Source of the DNA: Lepas anatifera
Taxonomy: Eukaryota; Arthropoda; Thecostraca; Lepadidae
Assembly (NCBI GenBank): GCA_034440635.1
Contig: JAOTON010001032.1
Span: 124,001-188,000 of the forward strand
Reading direction: 5' to 3'
DNA length: 64,000 nucleotides
The notes under the pieces are model-generated. The model ran no database searches and was not told the origin of the DNA. It saw only the letters and a list, made by a program, of their open reading frames with translations. The position numbers and the translations under genes are program-made. Below, piece after piece: positions 1-40,339 of this stretch (position 1 is its first letter; each line of letters begins with the position of its first letter).

Positions 1-461
1 CTTACCGTTTCCTTCCATTGTTTTAATCACTTCATACTCATTATCCTTGAGGAGTAACATGCCTTTTGGGTGGGCCCAGTCATAGGCGATCGGGGGGGGA
101 CCCCCCGATCGACCCTCGGCGCCCCCGAAGGTCGATGGGCCCCCGAAATGTCGCTTCCCCCCCCGGATGAAGTGGCGCCCACCGATAGGATTTGGCGCCA
201 CTGATGTTTTGCCGGTTGTGGCGCCCGGTCGGATGGCCCCCCGGTCCGGATGGCGCCCCGGAAGGTGCCCCCATCGGAACCTGACGTTGGGCCCAGTCAC
301 TAAACCTCCCCCGATTTCTGAACTCAGCATGATTTTGCTTATAGAGGCAAAGGGTGCAGAGACAAAGGGTTGAACAGATCACGAAACAGTGGGGCTGAGT
401 AGAATACCCATCCGCCGTCCTGAGCGGAAGAACAGTAATTAGCCCCACCGGCTCCAATCCG
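1..461. other. no gene recognised; GC-rich dispersed repeat
   Basis: The minus strand at 1-64 could be the 3' end of an exon (MLLLKDNEYEVIKTMEGNG followed by GGTAAG), but it does not match the missing DLG5 C-terminus and is cut by the window edge. Bases 90-290 are one copy of a dispersed repeat built from ggcgccccctgaaa-type blocks, also seen at 9108, 32030, 51370 and 59255. Confidence 0.4.
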
Positions 462-640
462 ATTGATTTTTCTAATAATTATTAATTGTTCGGGTTTAAC
501 GACGCACCAACTGCCGGGTCTCGGCGTCGCCAACCTCCCCTGTTGGAAGGGATTTTGGGAATAGATCGACTTATTCAGAGGCTTGCCGGGACTTGAACCG
601 GGACCGGTGGCTTGAATCAGGGTGTTCCACTAGCCACCAT
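462..640 (-). repeat. tRNA-derived SINE, family 1
   Basis: The minus strand starts with a tRNA-like head containing a B-box-like GGTTCAAGTCCCGGC. It ends with a conserved tail (gttgggaagg, then cgtcgttaaaccc). A better preserved copy lies at 43711-43887 and a tail fragment at 54585-54690. Confidence 0.65.
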
Positions 641-2253
641 CCGTTATTTCAGTTTAGGGGCGCTCCAATCTGCGTGATCATATAGCGACCATATCAATTC
701 TCTTCAATTAAGGCCTATAATACCGTCTGTGTGTAGAGTAAAGTAAATGAGGGTCCAGTCTGCAGCAAACTAAGGTTTCCATTCAAAAACAAATCTTCCC
801 CGAGGTGGATATAGTCATCACTGGGCAGGGTATGTGATCACATATTGAAACAGGTTAGCCATGCCGGCAGGCACCCCGCACGGGACGCCGGGACATTACT
901 TTCGGCGTTACCCACCAGTTCAGAATTCTGGCTTCTGGACTCTCAGGAGTGGTGCTAGAAATGGGTGTACTTGAAATCTAGGTTTTCGTTAGCCCTACCC
1001 ATAAAAGGGTATTGATGCCACAGAGGTCATCTGAGGTTACTACACACACCCGGAGATAAATTTACCACAGAGGGATCTAGGGCAAGGTTGCTTCCATTCA
1101 CATTAGAATAGCCCTCTGAATTACAATAGTCCAAACTTTCCCATTTTCCATCAACATTGGACTTACTCCGGTTATGAAATGGTGAAATAGTTGTACCATA
1201 AACAACCAAACAAAATGTTAAGGTTTATATAGAAGCATAAATGAAATTGCCAAACGTTTCTGGGGCACAGCCTCTTCTTCAAGGGCTAAATACAAGAAAT
1301 TACACTGACACATGGTACACCTTGACCAAATGCCGAAAACAGGCACGCACAACAATATCCTTCACAATCAGCATTGAAAGCGTTCACGTATTTTATTTTT
1401 CAATCAATATACTTATTTGTTTTAATAAAAACATTTACTACATTAAACCATGCACTATTTTCCAACTACAATATTTCAACAAAAACAACAACTTGATCGA
1501 TGGGCTACCTCCCCGCTACTCTTACGCACACAAAAGATCCTGGTTCACATTCTAAGTATTTCCTATCTTTATGTGAGCTGCTTCCAAAACGTATTGTTTT
1601 TGGCATTCCCTTCTTGACAATCTTAGACTTCTTCCAAATCGGAAGGTAGTTATATGTATCTATAACCTAATCTATTCCATCAATTTAATTATGGTCTCCT
1701 ATGACAAGTTAGTGTTTGGTCCAACGTCTCCTTAGAATCCACCCCATTTCTCAAAAATTATAAATTTTGTCATCGGCAACAAAGCATTTGGTGCACTACG
1801 GTATCACAAAAAGGGTTTGGTTAGGGATTTGTTTAACAATCTCTTCAACTTTCTTTCCTGACATAACCGATGCCTTTATCCCCGTATTATTCACATACGA
1901 GGCTATCGCATTGGCTTGTTTCGAGTTTGGTATTTATATGTATGTGCTATATTGTTTGATCGGTTTCTTTCTTGAAACTTTGCTAACTTTTGTCTTCATA
2001 TGTTCTGATTAAGTTTATACATGAGACGAATAAGAAGATCTATGGGATATTTAAAAATGGTAAAAAAACTCGAAAAATGTGTTGTATTTCATCACGCCGG
2101 TAATCTTCGGTATAGATTCGGTAGGCTTGAAGAAAAAAACCGATAACCACAGTGCTTTTTGTTCGTCACTGTGCCCGCAAAAGTAATGCATATAACATTC
2201 TTTTGAAGTTGGGTTTCTGTACCTTTTAAATTTTATGATCAAAATGTCATTGT

Positions 2254-2288
<35 letters not shown>

Positions 2289-2672
2289 CTTAACCTAAAC
2301 ATTTAGAACATTATATCAAACAACTAAATATTATATAATTTCTCTGGTTTATTGTCCGGCCAGGCAAGGCACGTCTGTTTGGTTGTTTTTTTGTAAAAAA
2401 ATTTTTTCCAATTTCTCACGAATGGGTGGCATACTCAGGAAGTCAATGGAGTAATGCATTACTACACTCGCCATGTGAGACGATTCCAATGACACAAAAG
2501 CCCTTATCTTTTCTGAAACAGCGTAACGGTAAAATGTGACTAACTAATGGGCACACAGTGGTACAATATATAAGTTAGTCCCCAAAACGCTATCCCGAGG
2601 AGAGAGTGCAGCTAGGCAACCACCCCATAGATGGCGTAAGCCAAATGCCAGAACGAAAACACACAAAACCTA
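641..2672. other. no gene recognised
   Basis: This AT-richer stretch has only short open frames without domains or splice context. It contains a (TA)n microsatellite at 2257-2286. Confidence 0.5.
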
Positions 2673-3027
2673 GCCCCGGTAGCTCAGTGGGTAGAGCGTT
2701 GGGCTCCGGCCCGCTGCTCAGAAACATGCAGTAGCAGTGCATGTCCAGGCTTGGGATCAGTTCCCCTGAGACGCTCCGGCGCTCAAAAGTTTACCCGACG
2801 TACAGGTCGGCTGGCAACTGACTGGTGAGAGGGTGACCTGAGCGGGGCGGCCGTCCCTGTCTTTTGTGGGACGTTAAACATTGGCTTCTAAATTGACCCT
2901 TCATCGTGGGAGTTGCTCCTTCGAGTAGTGGGGTCGGGGTCTCCGTGGCAAATCCCTTGATGATTTAATTTAGGCTCCGACTCCAAGGACCAAACTTGGA
3001 ACAACTTGGACACAAATTATAAAAAAG
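2673..3027 (+). repeat. tRNA-derived SINE, family 2
   Basis: The A-box-like sequence GGTAGCTCAGTGGGTAGAG heads a ~350-bp unit ending ...aacttggacacaaattataaaaaa. A second copy at 41783-42135 matches throughout, including the gaggggtgacctgagcgg-type central part. It is inserted just inside the last visible dlg5 intron. Confidence 0.75.
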
Positions 3028-3050
3028 ACACAGAAAGGCGGGGCACTCAC

Positions 3051-31564
<28,514 letters not shown>

Positions 31565-32734
31565 CTGTGGAGAGAGGAGTCAGAGTCAGTGTCCACGCTT
31601 TATATCTACTAGCACTAATGTCCGAAAATGCCCAGTTTTAGGCGGAAGTGGCACATCTCCCGGCGCATTTGCTTTAAAAGGCTTCTAATGCAATAACCCT
31701 CCAAAACACAACTTCTGACCTGTAAGGAGGCGGCAACAATTCACGCCATGGGTGTACCATTTCTTGGATCCGGAGAGGGAGATAGAAATTGATCAGGCAC
31801 GGATCCAGGGAAGGGCAAAAAGGTATTTCCCCACCCCCAAACCCCCAAATTTCGCTAATGTTCTTAAAAATAATGTTTTCACGATTTTAGGTCCCTTTGC
31901 CTTCTCCAAGCCATAGGTCTGGATCCAGGACCGAAACCGACATTTGAAGGCAGTGGCGAGGACGTCTCAGACGGTGCCGGGATTGACAGGGGAGCCTGGT
32001 CATCTACTCTCCCTCTGCCCCTGCCCATGGGCCGATTCAACGGGGGAGGGGGTAGGCAGGCACGTACCCTTACCCTAATCGAGCCTCAGCGCTCCCTGAA
32101 ATGGCCTCAGCGCCCCCTTGGACCGTCCATGGCTTCCCCTGAAATGCCGCTTCCCACCACCCCTCCTCCCCACATGATACCAGCACCAGCGTCTCTGCGT
32201 TATGACGTAATGAGTTCCACGTTTACTGGTGATTATCTTACGAGTTTGTTCGCTTTCGACTGATAAAGTAATGAAGTTCATCCTCGGGTCTGTGCAGACG
32301 CGATGGTATTGGACGAACACTTGGCCAATTGCGCCAGTTCCCACGCTTTTCCGTGCGGTGGCCCGCAGCCAGAAGTGCGAGATGATTTGCTATGAAAGAG
32401 CAAGTCCACTCATATATGTCTTTCACACAAAGATGCATGATACAGATACACAGGCATGGGTTAAAAACGGGTGACAAGTAAAAACGAGTAAAAAAACAGG
32501 GTGTAAAACTCTGGGCAAGCTGATTGCGCAGTGAGGGAAAATCACACAAACGGAGAACATATAGGCAATTTTACAGTGCAACAAGCGTCGATAGGTAACA
32601 GCGACTCGTCACGCTCACAAAAAGAAAATAATACAGGGGAAAAAGAAAAAATTAAGATAAATTCATGGGCTCATCGTCACCCAGTGCGCATACACCTGCG
32701 ATATGTGGGGTAATATTACACTGGATTTAGTGTC
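31565..32734. other. no exon recognised; dispersed repeat
   Basis: It contains a ggcgcc/ctgaaatg-type dispersed repeat (32030-32175). The upstream dlg5 exons are expected on this side but none could be supported. Confidence 0.4.
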
Positions 32735-33192
32735 TTAAAGGGAATGTGGCACCTTTATAACGTGATTTTAACTGAGATAGCCAAGTTGTAAAGCATGCCG
32801 GAAAACCCGGTACTCAATATATCATTTGTCTTGGCACTCGATATTTCCGTAGAAAAAAGCTAAAACCTACCTGACACCAACCCCTCATGTATCCTTAGCG
32901 CGGCCACAGTTGTCATGGCTGTTGGTGTGACGGCATATGCTGACGTCAGGATGGAGCATCAGCCAATGGAAGCCCTTGAAGCCTTTCAAGTATGGTAGTG
33001 GTTGCCAGATCATGACATCATCCACAGGCAGATATTCATTTCTTTTCCTATAGGAGTATTTTAAAAATCAAAATATCAAGCTCATTATACCTTGTTCAGA
33101 GAAATCATCAGTGGTTTCATTATTTTCGGCTAAAAGTACGCCTAATTACACTAAATTCCAGGATTCGACCAAGGTGCCACATTCCCTTTAAA
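32735..33192. mobile_element. short TTAA-flanked element, family P, complete
   Basis: Terminal inverted repeats AGGGAATGTGGCACCTT and AAGGTGCCACATTCCCT are flanked by TTAA on both sides. The length is about 450 bp with no ORF. The internal tcctatagg/ctctaggag segment is shared with the other copies. Confidence 0.9.
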
Positions 33193-33755
33193 CAGAGGGA
33201 AGTTGAGCCCAGAATAAAATGACGGCTGTTTATGCTGAAGCCCAATCTTAATGTTTGCCCAAAGTCAGTCCTGGCACCAGGCAGGCTACTTCAGAGCATG
33301 GGGAAACAACACGATTGACCCCGTGGTCGGCCAAATTGGACACATCGCTGGTGGGTAAATAAACACGTCAAACCGGGCTAGGGTACGACATTTGATTGTT
33401 CTTCTTTGCAGCTTACAAATGGAACTGCAGACACGATTCTTTACCTCTAAATCGAGCCTGCGTGATATTTAAAGTGAATGTATAGACTAAAATTATTAAT
33501 TTTTAGCGCCCCTCGGTACTCTAGTCTGGGCCCTGACTCCAAATTGAACGCATTGTAATGAAAAAACAGCTCAAGCGCTTTCGATTGCCGTTGATATAAA
33601 CTTTCTAGCTATTTTAATTCCGACGAAAAGCGAGGTTCTGTATATTTTCACCAAATTTTAACAAATTCCACCACTTTAAACTTTTGTGACCCCAACGCTG
33701 ATCTGACAAAAACTATCGTTGAAGCCGGAGTTGCCCGGGCAGCCCCAATACAAGG
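33193..33755. other. nothing recognised
   Basis: No repeat family, ORF or splice signal that I can support. Confidence 0.4.
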
Positions 33756-33759
33756 TTAA

Positions 33760-34602
33760 CACGCGCATTGACGGGGGGGCGGGTACCCGCCCCCTCGGGT
33801 TTTTCGGAGATAGCAGAAAAACGGCGGCGCGTAGCGCCGCCGTACTTGGCCTGCCCTTTTCCTCATCATTTTTACAACTTCTGTGAAAATTTTAAGGTTA
33901 GGTCATCTCAGGTCAGGTCACCAGTACAGGTCAAGTGACCCGACCTCAAAAAAGTTTAAGATAGCATAAGTCGGAGCAGGGTGAACTTATCAGATTGAAA
34001 CTCATATCACATAATGGCCCCACCCAGTTCTCTAAAATATGCTCCGGTATTTTTTATATCGATGACTTAAGGTCAGGTACGAGGCATGACCTCTCCATTG
34101 GAAATACATGGGAAAAATGGTTTTTACGGAATAACTCAGTAACGGATGGTGATAGAGCATTTATTTTAGCTGCATTAGACTCGCCTGGGCTTTGCAGTTT
34201 TAATGATATGCATTTTATATAATTTGACCCTGACCTGGCCTCAGGTCAGGTCAAATCCTTGATTTGACCTAGCAAGGTCAAATTATATATCATTCGATTC
34301 GGCTTGCTAAGAGGATTCATAGAGTTCAAGCCGTTTTGCTCTATCTTTACTTGTTCAGATGTAATGCCCGAAAAACTGAATTTTACATGTTATCCCTATG
34401 ACGACATGTTTTGACCTCTCGTGACCTTAAATGTGACCTGACAAAAAAATGGTTCAAATGTTTTCAATGGAGAAGTGGATGGGCAGCCCAACGCCGTTTA
34501 CCGTTTTTCGCTACCTACCGTGGTTCTCGAGATCTTAGGGGGGGACGGGTACCCGCTCCCCCGTCAATGCGAAGGTGGCTCAGACCCCCGTCAATGGGCG
34601 TG
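33760..34602 (+). mobile_element. TTAA element family T, copy B
   Basis: It is 843 bp. It starts CACGCGCATTGACGGGG and ends in the inverse (CCCCCGTCAATGGGCGTG), flanked by TTAA at 33756 and 34603. The interior carries many AGGTCA/TGACCT hexamers and a short palindrome ggcggcgcgtagcgccgcc. There is no transposase. TTAA target duplication is typical of the piggyBac superfamily. Confidence 0.9.
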
Positions 34603-34606
34603 TTAA

Positions 34607-35370
34607 AGTAGTGTTAATATATTATTAAAATGTTAAGTGTTTTATTTGAAAGATTTCAAATTGCTTTTGTGCTCTTCAAATGGCCAAGGAGAAGGTTAAA
34701 ACACACTTTATATCTTATGCTTTCACCTTGTATTACGATAGTTATTGACTTTGTTTCAAAGTTGGGCACCCCCAATCATTTTCAAAAACACACGCCGCTG
34801 AACCAAAGTATCTTGAGTTGTATATGGGATGAGCTATCGATTGGGTTTTCCAAGCCTTACAAGCCCTCCCAGTTTTAGAGTTGGAGGAGGTGTTTTTACC
34901 TCCCCCTTCGTAATGGTGAAGATAGCTCTTACCCGCCGCCCGGGCGAGCGTTAAGTCCAGCCGCAGCTCCCTCCACACATGCCTCACTGTTTCTTACATT
35001 TAAAGCCCTATTGAACTTTGCATTGCCCTGCCCTGCACAACTTTGAATTTGAACATGCCAAATCGAACTTTACAAAATGGCCGTGTTGAGCTTTACTTTC
35101 AAGCGTTGAATTTGATACGGCAATCACTTCCATAGTCTGAGCAATGTTTAGGAGTGGTCGTTGCACGCTTTGAATGTTTTCGGGAGTTATCGGCCGGGTT
35201 CCAACGGTAAATTGGGTGGTGGCCGGGCAGATTGTATACAGAGATATTGTTATTTCCTGCGGTTGAAGCCATTGTAGCCCGCCTATCCTGGAACATACGA
35301 CTCACCGTTCGGTGTTTTTGCAGTGTATTCCTGCGCATTTACCAAAGCCTCGCTTCGGGCGGTTGAACCA
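34607..35370. other. nothing recognised
   Basis: No gene. A 54-nt minus-strand stretch (34933-34986) has exon-like borders but does not fit dlg5 phase. Confidence 0.35.
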
Positions 35371-35374
35371 GGGA

Positions 35375-35515
35375 TGCGGAGCCGGAGCCGGAGCCGGAGC
35401 CGGTCGGAGCCGACCATTGTGCCCGGAGCCGGAGCCGGAGCCGCCGAAACACTTTTGATCGGAGCGGAGCCGGAGCCGGAGCCGTCAGAAAGGGTCCGGC
35501 TCCGGCTCCCAAAGA
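35375..35515. repeat. (GGAGCC)n array
   Basis: Runs of ggagccggagccggagccg are bordered by ccagggatgcgga. The same array occurs in opposite orientation at 40155-40335, ending ggctccgcatccctgg. Confidence 0.95.
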
Positions 35516-35734
35516 GCTCTAAAATTACCAAAAATCAAACGTGAAATGGTCATACTTTACCTCGTGAGATGCCGCATGGAAACACATTTATTCACCTGAA
35601 ATATTACATTTTCTCAATATGTTATATATATCGAGATTCGTGAAATATTGCAACTAAGGTGTTCCGTAGACGGTCTCACTCTCGGGTAGGGATGCGCTCC
35701 GGCTATTTAGCATGGGCAGAAATTAGCAACAAAT

Positions 35735-36060
35735 GAAAACATTGGCGGACACTGGTGGATCCATAGGGGAGGGCAAAAAGGCATTTGCCCCCAAACGCCC
35801 AATTTTTGGCGATTTTTTCCGATTTTCTTTAGAAAAACATATGTTTTTCACGATTTACCCCATACCGTCGGCCAGCATCCGTCCCTGTTGGCAGACGCAG
35901 AGGGAAGGCCATTTCGGCCATGGCCCCTCCAAAGCCCTGGAAGGGGGCAGACTATCTTTTGGCCCCCAAAGGCAGAATAAATTTTTTAGAAAGGTGTTTA
36001 CACTAGGTCTGTCGAGCAATAAAATCTTTGCTCCCACCCCCTCCCCCCCCCCCCAGGAGA
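35735..36060. repeat. dispersed G/C-rich repeat
   Basis: The gggcaaaaaggcatttgccc, gaaaaacatatgtttttcacg and ggcccccaaaggcag blocks recur in fragments at 11500-11610, 17040-17160, 31800-31900 and 43980-44080. Confidence 0.5.
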
Positions 36061-36198
36061 CCTATCATGTACTCGGAGAAGTAGTTTATACTAAGTCTGT
36101 CGAGAACCGAGGGCAAAAGGCGCAGAAAACAGCATCCTCGTCACTCGATGCGGCACTAGCCGACTTCAAAACCTGGGTCGCCTAAAGGGGGCGACCGT

Positions 36199-36396
36199 AT
36201 GGGACATCTAGATAGATATCCAGCCATCATCCAGCCGGCTAGCCTGGTAATGGCCGCGCTACCAGTTACTCAGGTGTCCGTGAAGAGGTTGTTCTCTGCG
36301 ATGAGGCTACTGCTTAGTGATCTCAGGTCCAGACTAAGAGCTGACATATTGGAAGCAATGTTGCTGCTCCGCTCCAATCGCGATTGGGTGGTATAG
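36199..36396 (+). pseudogene. hAT transposase C-terminal fragment
   Basis: It encodes RYPAIIQPASLVMAALPVTQ, then VSVKRLFSAMRLLLSDLRS and RLRADILEAMLLLRSN, and ends at a stop. This is the hAT dimerisation motif (P.T..SVERLFS...D.RSRL...LEAMLLL..N). The upstream catalytic region is absent or frame-broken; KTASSSLDAALADFKTWVA just upstream, in another frame, may be its decayed preceding part. It is a relic, not an active gene. Confidence 0.88.
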
Positions 36397-36579
36397 TGAG
36401 CGAACCAGCTGCTGGGCCCTGGGCAGTAGGGTGGTTTGTTTCGATTTTCCTCGAAAAGGAATTATGCCATCAGCCTATCTGATGTGTTTTTGATGTTGAA
36501 CACTGTTAGCTCAGAAATTTTTATTTGCGGGCCGTCCAAGCTTTACTTGATCGTTGTATCTTTGATTTTATGTGGGTTT

Positions 36580-38200
36580 GCGGGCATGTCTGACCCACTA
36601 GGGTCGTAAAAACATGTTTTTACTGTTCAGACTCGAACCCACTTTTCCCATTATATATTCAATTATGATTTCAATGAGCCACATTCCAAGCATCTACGAC
36701 AACGGGAAAGATCGCCTCAAACCGTTTAAATATTTCATGTTTCAGGCGCGATAGGCCACCCGGCGTTGCAGTCTCCCCTGTTAAATTGGCATGAAAGGGG
36801 TGCATAACCTACCAGTAAGACAGCGTGGCATGTGCGTGCGTATAGGAGCGGTAGATGGGATTTAGCATGCAGGCATTTATTTGTCAGATGTATTTGCAGC
36901 ACAATACAAATACATGTTATTCCACAAAAACCTGAAATTAAATGGTTCAGCACCCTAGTACTTACATCCCGACAGAACAGACGAACCTTGACAACATTCG
37001 TTAACGGCCCTGACAACATTCGTTGGAGAACGTCATTGGGGCAGGTGCTTCTCCCTATTCTCCTGAGAACTATTTAACACGCGCATTGACGGGGGTGGGT
37101 ACCCGCCCCCTCGGGTTTTTCGGAGATATTAGAAAAACGGCGGCGCGTAGCGCCGCCATACTTGGCATACCTTTTTCCTCATCATTTTTACAACTTTTGT
37201 GAAAATTTTAAGGTCAGGTCATCTCAGGCCATGTCACCAGTACAGGTCAAGTGACGTAACCTCAAAAAAGTTTAAGATAGCATAAGTCAAAGCAGGGTGA
37301 ACTTATCCGGTTGAAACTCATATCACATAATGGGCCCACCGAGTTCTCTAAAATATATTCCGATATTTTTGATATCGATAACCTAAGGTCTGGTACGAGG
37401 CATGACCTCTCCATTGGAAATACATGGGAAAAATGTTTTTACTGAATAACTCAGTAACCGATGGTGATAGAGCGTTTATTTTAGCTGCATTAGACTCGCC
37501 TTGGCTTTCCGGTTCTAGTGATATGCATTTTATATAATTTGACCCTGACCTGACCTCAGGTGAGGTCAAATCCTTGATTTTACCTAGCAAGGTCAAGTTA
37601 TATATCATTCAATTTGGCTTGCTACGAGGATTCATATGGTTTAATTCGTTTTGCTTTATCTTTACTTGTTCAGATTTAATGGCCGAAAAACTTAATTTAT
37701 ATGTTATCCCTATGACGGCATGTTTTGACCTCTCGTGACCTCAAATGTAACCTGAAAAAATGGTTCAAATATTTTGGATGGAGAAGTGGATGGGCTACCC
37801 AACGCCGTTTACCATTTTTCGCTACCTACCGTGGTTCTCGAGATCTTAGGGGCGGTACCCGCCCCTCGTCAAAGCGAAGGTGGCTCAGACCCCCGTCAAT
37901 GCGCGTGTTAAGAGCTCTGATACTGCTAGAAGAAGACCCTGCTGCATATTTTTCTTTCGGATGGCTCACAAAATCTTCCACCAGCTTCACACCACGTTCT
38001 GTGGGACCGTTCACGACAGTAAGTTCTGCAATACCTTGAAACAGGGGAAGCTATACCAGTTTCCAGCTTCTCAACGGAGCAATTTCATGTCAGAATCTTT
38101 CAAATTCAGGCACTCGAATACCAGCCAGCTTTCAGGAATGACAAATTGGCAGAGGCCTGGTACCAAGCCGAGCTCTTCATCTGAAAGGTGGATGGTTTTG
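36580..38200 (+). repeat. left arm of large inverted repeat (with TTAA element inside)
   Basis: With 37078-37907 removed, this segment is the inverse complement of 39110-39930. Shared landmarks are ccacattccaagcatctacg, ggtagatgggatttagcatg, ggagaacgtcattggggcag and gaagaagaccctgctgcat. Confidence 0.9.
37078..37907 (+). mobile_element. TTAA element family T, copy C
   Basis: It is 830 bp with terminal repeats CACGCGCATTGACGGGG and CCCCCGTCAATGCGCGTG, flanked by TTAA at 37074 and 37908. The homologous position in the opposite arm (39445-39448) is a single TTAA without the element, showing precise insertion and TTAA duplication. Confidence 0.95.
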
Positions 38201-39109
38201 CTGTTTAGGCCAGGTACTGTGTCACTGCCTTTTTACCACCAGCATTGTGATTCTCATTTGCGAGGCAGATTATAACTTTCTGGTCACAAATAACAGTTGC
38301 GTTTGCACATTGACTTCAGCGCCTCTACACAATGCCGGAGTATTTTTATTGGAAAACCTATCAGGGAACGTTCCTGGATCATCAGGCCCGGCCAGTGCTT
38401 TGGTTCTGGAAGACATGCCAGCTCTGTTTTTCCTTGAGAAGATAATCACGAATTGCGCAAGCTGGTTTACGTGTGTCTGTCAGGAGAGGTTGTCTCCAAA
38501 AATGTTTGTTTAGAAGACCCGGAGCCCACCAGCAAGCCATATTCATGGAATATAGGACATTTATGGCATGAAGTGCGTGCTACTACTAAGTCAGATTCCG
38601 TTCATCATTCCAGAAGACACTTAAAGACTGAATATTATATTTTTGGTGTTTAACAACGCATCAACTGTTAAGGTCATAAGCTCATATGGAATCAGAGGTG
38701 AGAGGGAAAGAATTAGCTTGGGCTAGAGAAGGGCGCCAGATTCTGCCTCTGGGTGGCCTCGAACCCACGACACCCAGCACATACAGAATGCCATTGGCTG
38801 AGCCGAGCGCAAGCGCTAACCGACTGAGCCACTCAGACCCCGAAAGGGTTGGCAGCGTTCCTTATAAGTGGTTCTAAACCATGTATCTGGGTTCCTCCGT
38901 CACGGATAGTCAGCTTTAGAGCCTTCGATGAGCCTGAAAGCTATACATAAAATGCAGTGCAGTGCTTTCATTAAATAATATAGAAATCGCCCTGAATGGG
39001 CTGAAATCACTTTGCCATCAGCTGTGGTATCTGAGCACAGAAAGTTATATTCTGTCCTGCTGGTGAGAACCACCACCTTTGTTTAAGGAGCCAGTCGCAC
39101 AAAAATTGG
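38201..39109. other. spacer between inverted-repeat arms
   Basis: It contains a tRNA-like SINE head on the minus strand (38740-38860). No coding region is supported. Confidence 0.5.
38740..38860 (-). repeat. tRNA-derived SINE head, family 4
   Basis: The minus strand reads TGGCTCAGTCGGTTAGCGC (A box) and GTGGGTTCGAGGCCACCC (B box region), separated by a long insert. Confidence 0.55.
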
Positions 39110-39930
39110 TCAAAACAGCAAACAATTCACATTTGACGAGGGCAAGCTTAAGTTTCCGATAGAGGCTATGAAGAGCTCGATGAATGCTCGGTATAAAGCC
39201 TCAGCCAGCTTGTCACTCCTGACAGCTGGCTGGTATTCGATAGCCTGAATCTGAAATATTCTGACCAGAAATGGTTCCGTTAAGAAGCTGGTGACTGGTA
39301 TAGTTTCTCCTGTTTCAAGGTATTCCAAAACTTAATGTGGTGAACGATCCCACAGAACGTGGTGTAAGGCTGGTGGAAGATTTCGTGAGCCATCTAAAGG
39401 GTAAAAATATGCAGCAGGGTCTTCTTCTAGAAGTATCAGAGCTCTTAAATAGTCCTCGGGAGAATAGGAGAAGCACCTGCCCCAATGACGTTCTCCAACG
39501 AATATTGTCAGAGAAAGGTCCGCCTCCGGAAGGCATTTCTGTTCTGTCGGGATTTAGAGTACTAGGGTGCTGAACCATTTAATTTCAGGTCTTTTGTAGA
39601 ATAACATGTATTTGTATTGCGCTGCAAATACGTCTCACAAGTAAATGCCTGCATGTTAAATCCCATCTACCGCTCTTATACGCACGCACACGCCACGCTG
39701 TCTTTATTGGTATGTTATGCATCCTTTTCATGCCAATTTAACAAGGGGAGATTGCAACACCGGGCGGCGAATCGCTCCTGAACCATGAAATCTTTAACCG
39801 TTTTGAGGCGATCTTTCCCGCTGTCGTAGATGCTTGGAATGTGGCTCATTGAAATCAGAATTGAATAAATAATGGGAAAAAGTGGATTCGAGTCTGAAAA
39901 GTAAAATAATTGTTTTTTGAACGACCCTAC
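39110..39930 (-). repeat. right arm of large inverted repeat (empty TTAA site)
   Basis: It is the inverse of 36580-38200 without the TTAA element. It carries a plus-strand open frame (to 39573) with VVNDPTERGVRLVEDFVSH. The same frame in the left arm (minus strand, 37830-38015) encodes NGPTERGVKLVEDFVSH. This looks like the C-terminal part of a transposon-encoded protein I cannot name. Confidence 0.85.
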
Positions 39931-40154
39931 TGACCCATATTTCTGTTTGCCATAACAGTGCAGTGCAGTTTGCTATACAAATACACTGCAGTGTAGGTTG
40001 GTCCAGTTTTGAGGTTCACTGGCCTTTGGCATCTGGTCAAGAGCGTTCGTTCATCCAGTCGCCATTTTTCATTCGTAAAAATACATAATCACTTTGTATC
40101 TGATGGACTTCCACGCCCTTGAGAACGTGTCGATCACATTTTGGATATAGGTAC

Positions 40155-40335
40155 ATTGCCGGAGCCGGAGCCGGAGCCGGTCGGAGCCGACTATTTTGCC
40201 CGGGCCGGAGCCGGAGCCGGAGCCGTTAGGACACTTGAACCCGGAGCCGGAGCCGGAGCCGGAGCCGAAATCATAACCCCGGACCGGAGCCGGAGCCGGA
40301 GCCGTCCAAAATTTTATCGGCTCCGCATCCCTGGG
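40155..40335. repeat. (GGAGCC)n array, mirrored copy
   Basis: It has the same unit as 35375-35515, with the tgcgga border on the opposite side. Confidence 0.95.
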
Positions 40336-40339
40336 TTGA

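Noticed and set aside
1..64. Possible exon end at the left edge (minus strand, GGAAACG|GTAAG)
   Set aside because: The short peptide does not resemble the missing DLG5 C-terminus, and it is truncated by the window.
34933..34986. Possible extra dlg5 exon (HVWRELRLDLTLARAA)
   Set aside because: It has an AG acceptor and GTAAGA donor, but its phase does not join the PDZ1 exon and no family match was recognised.
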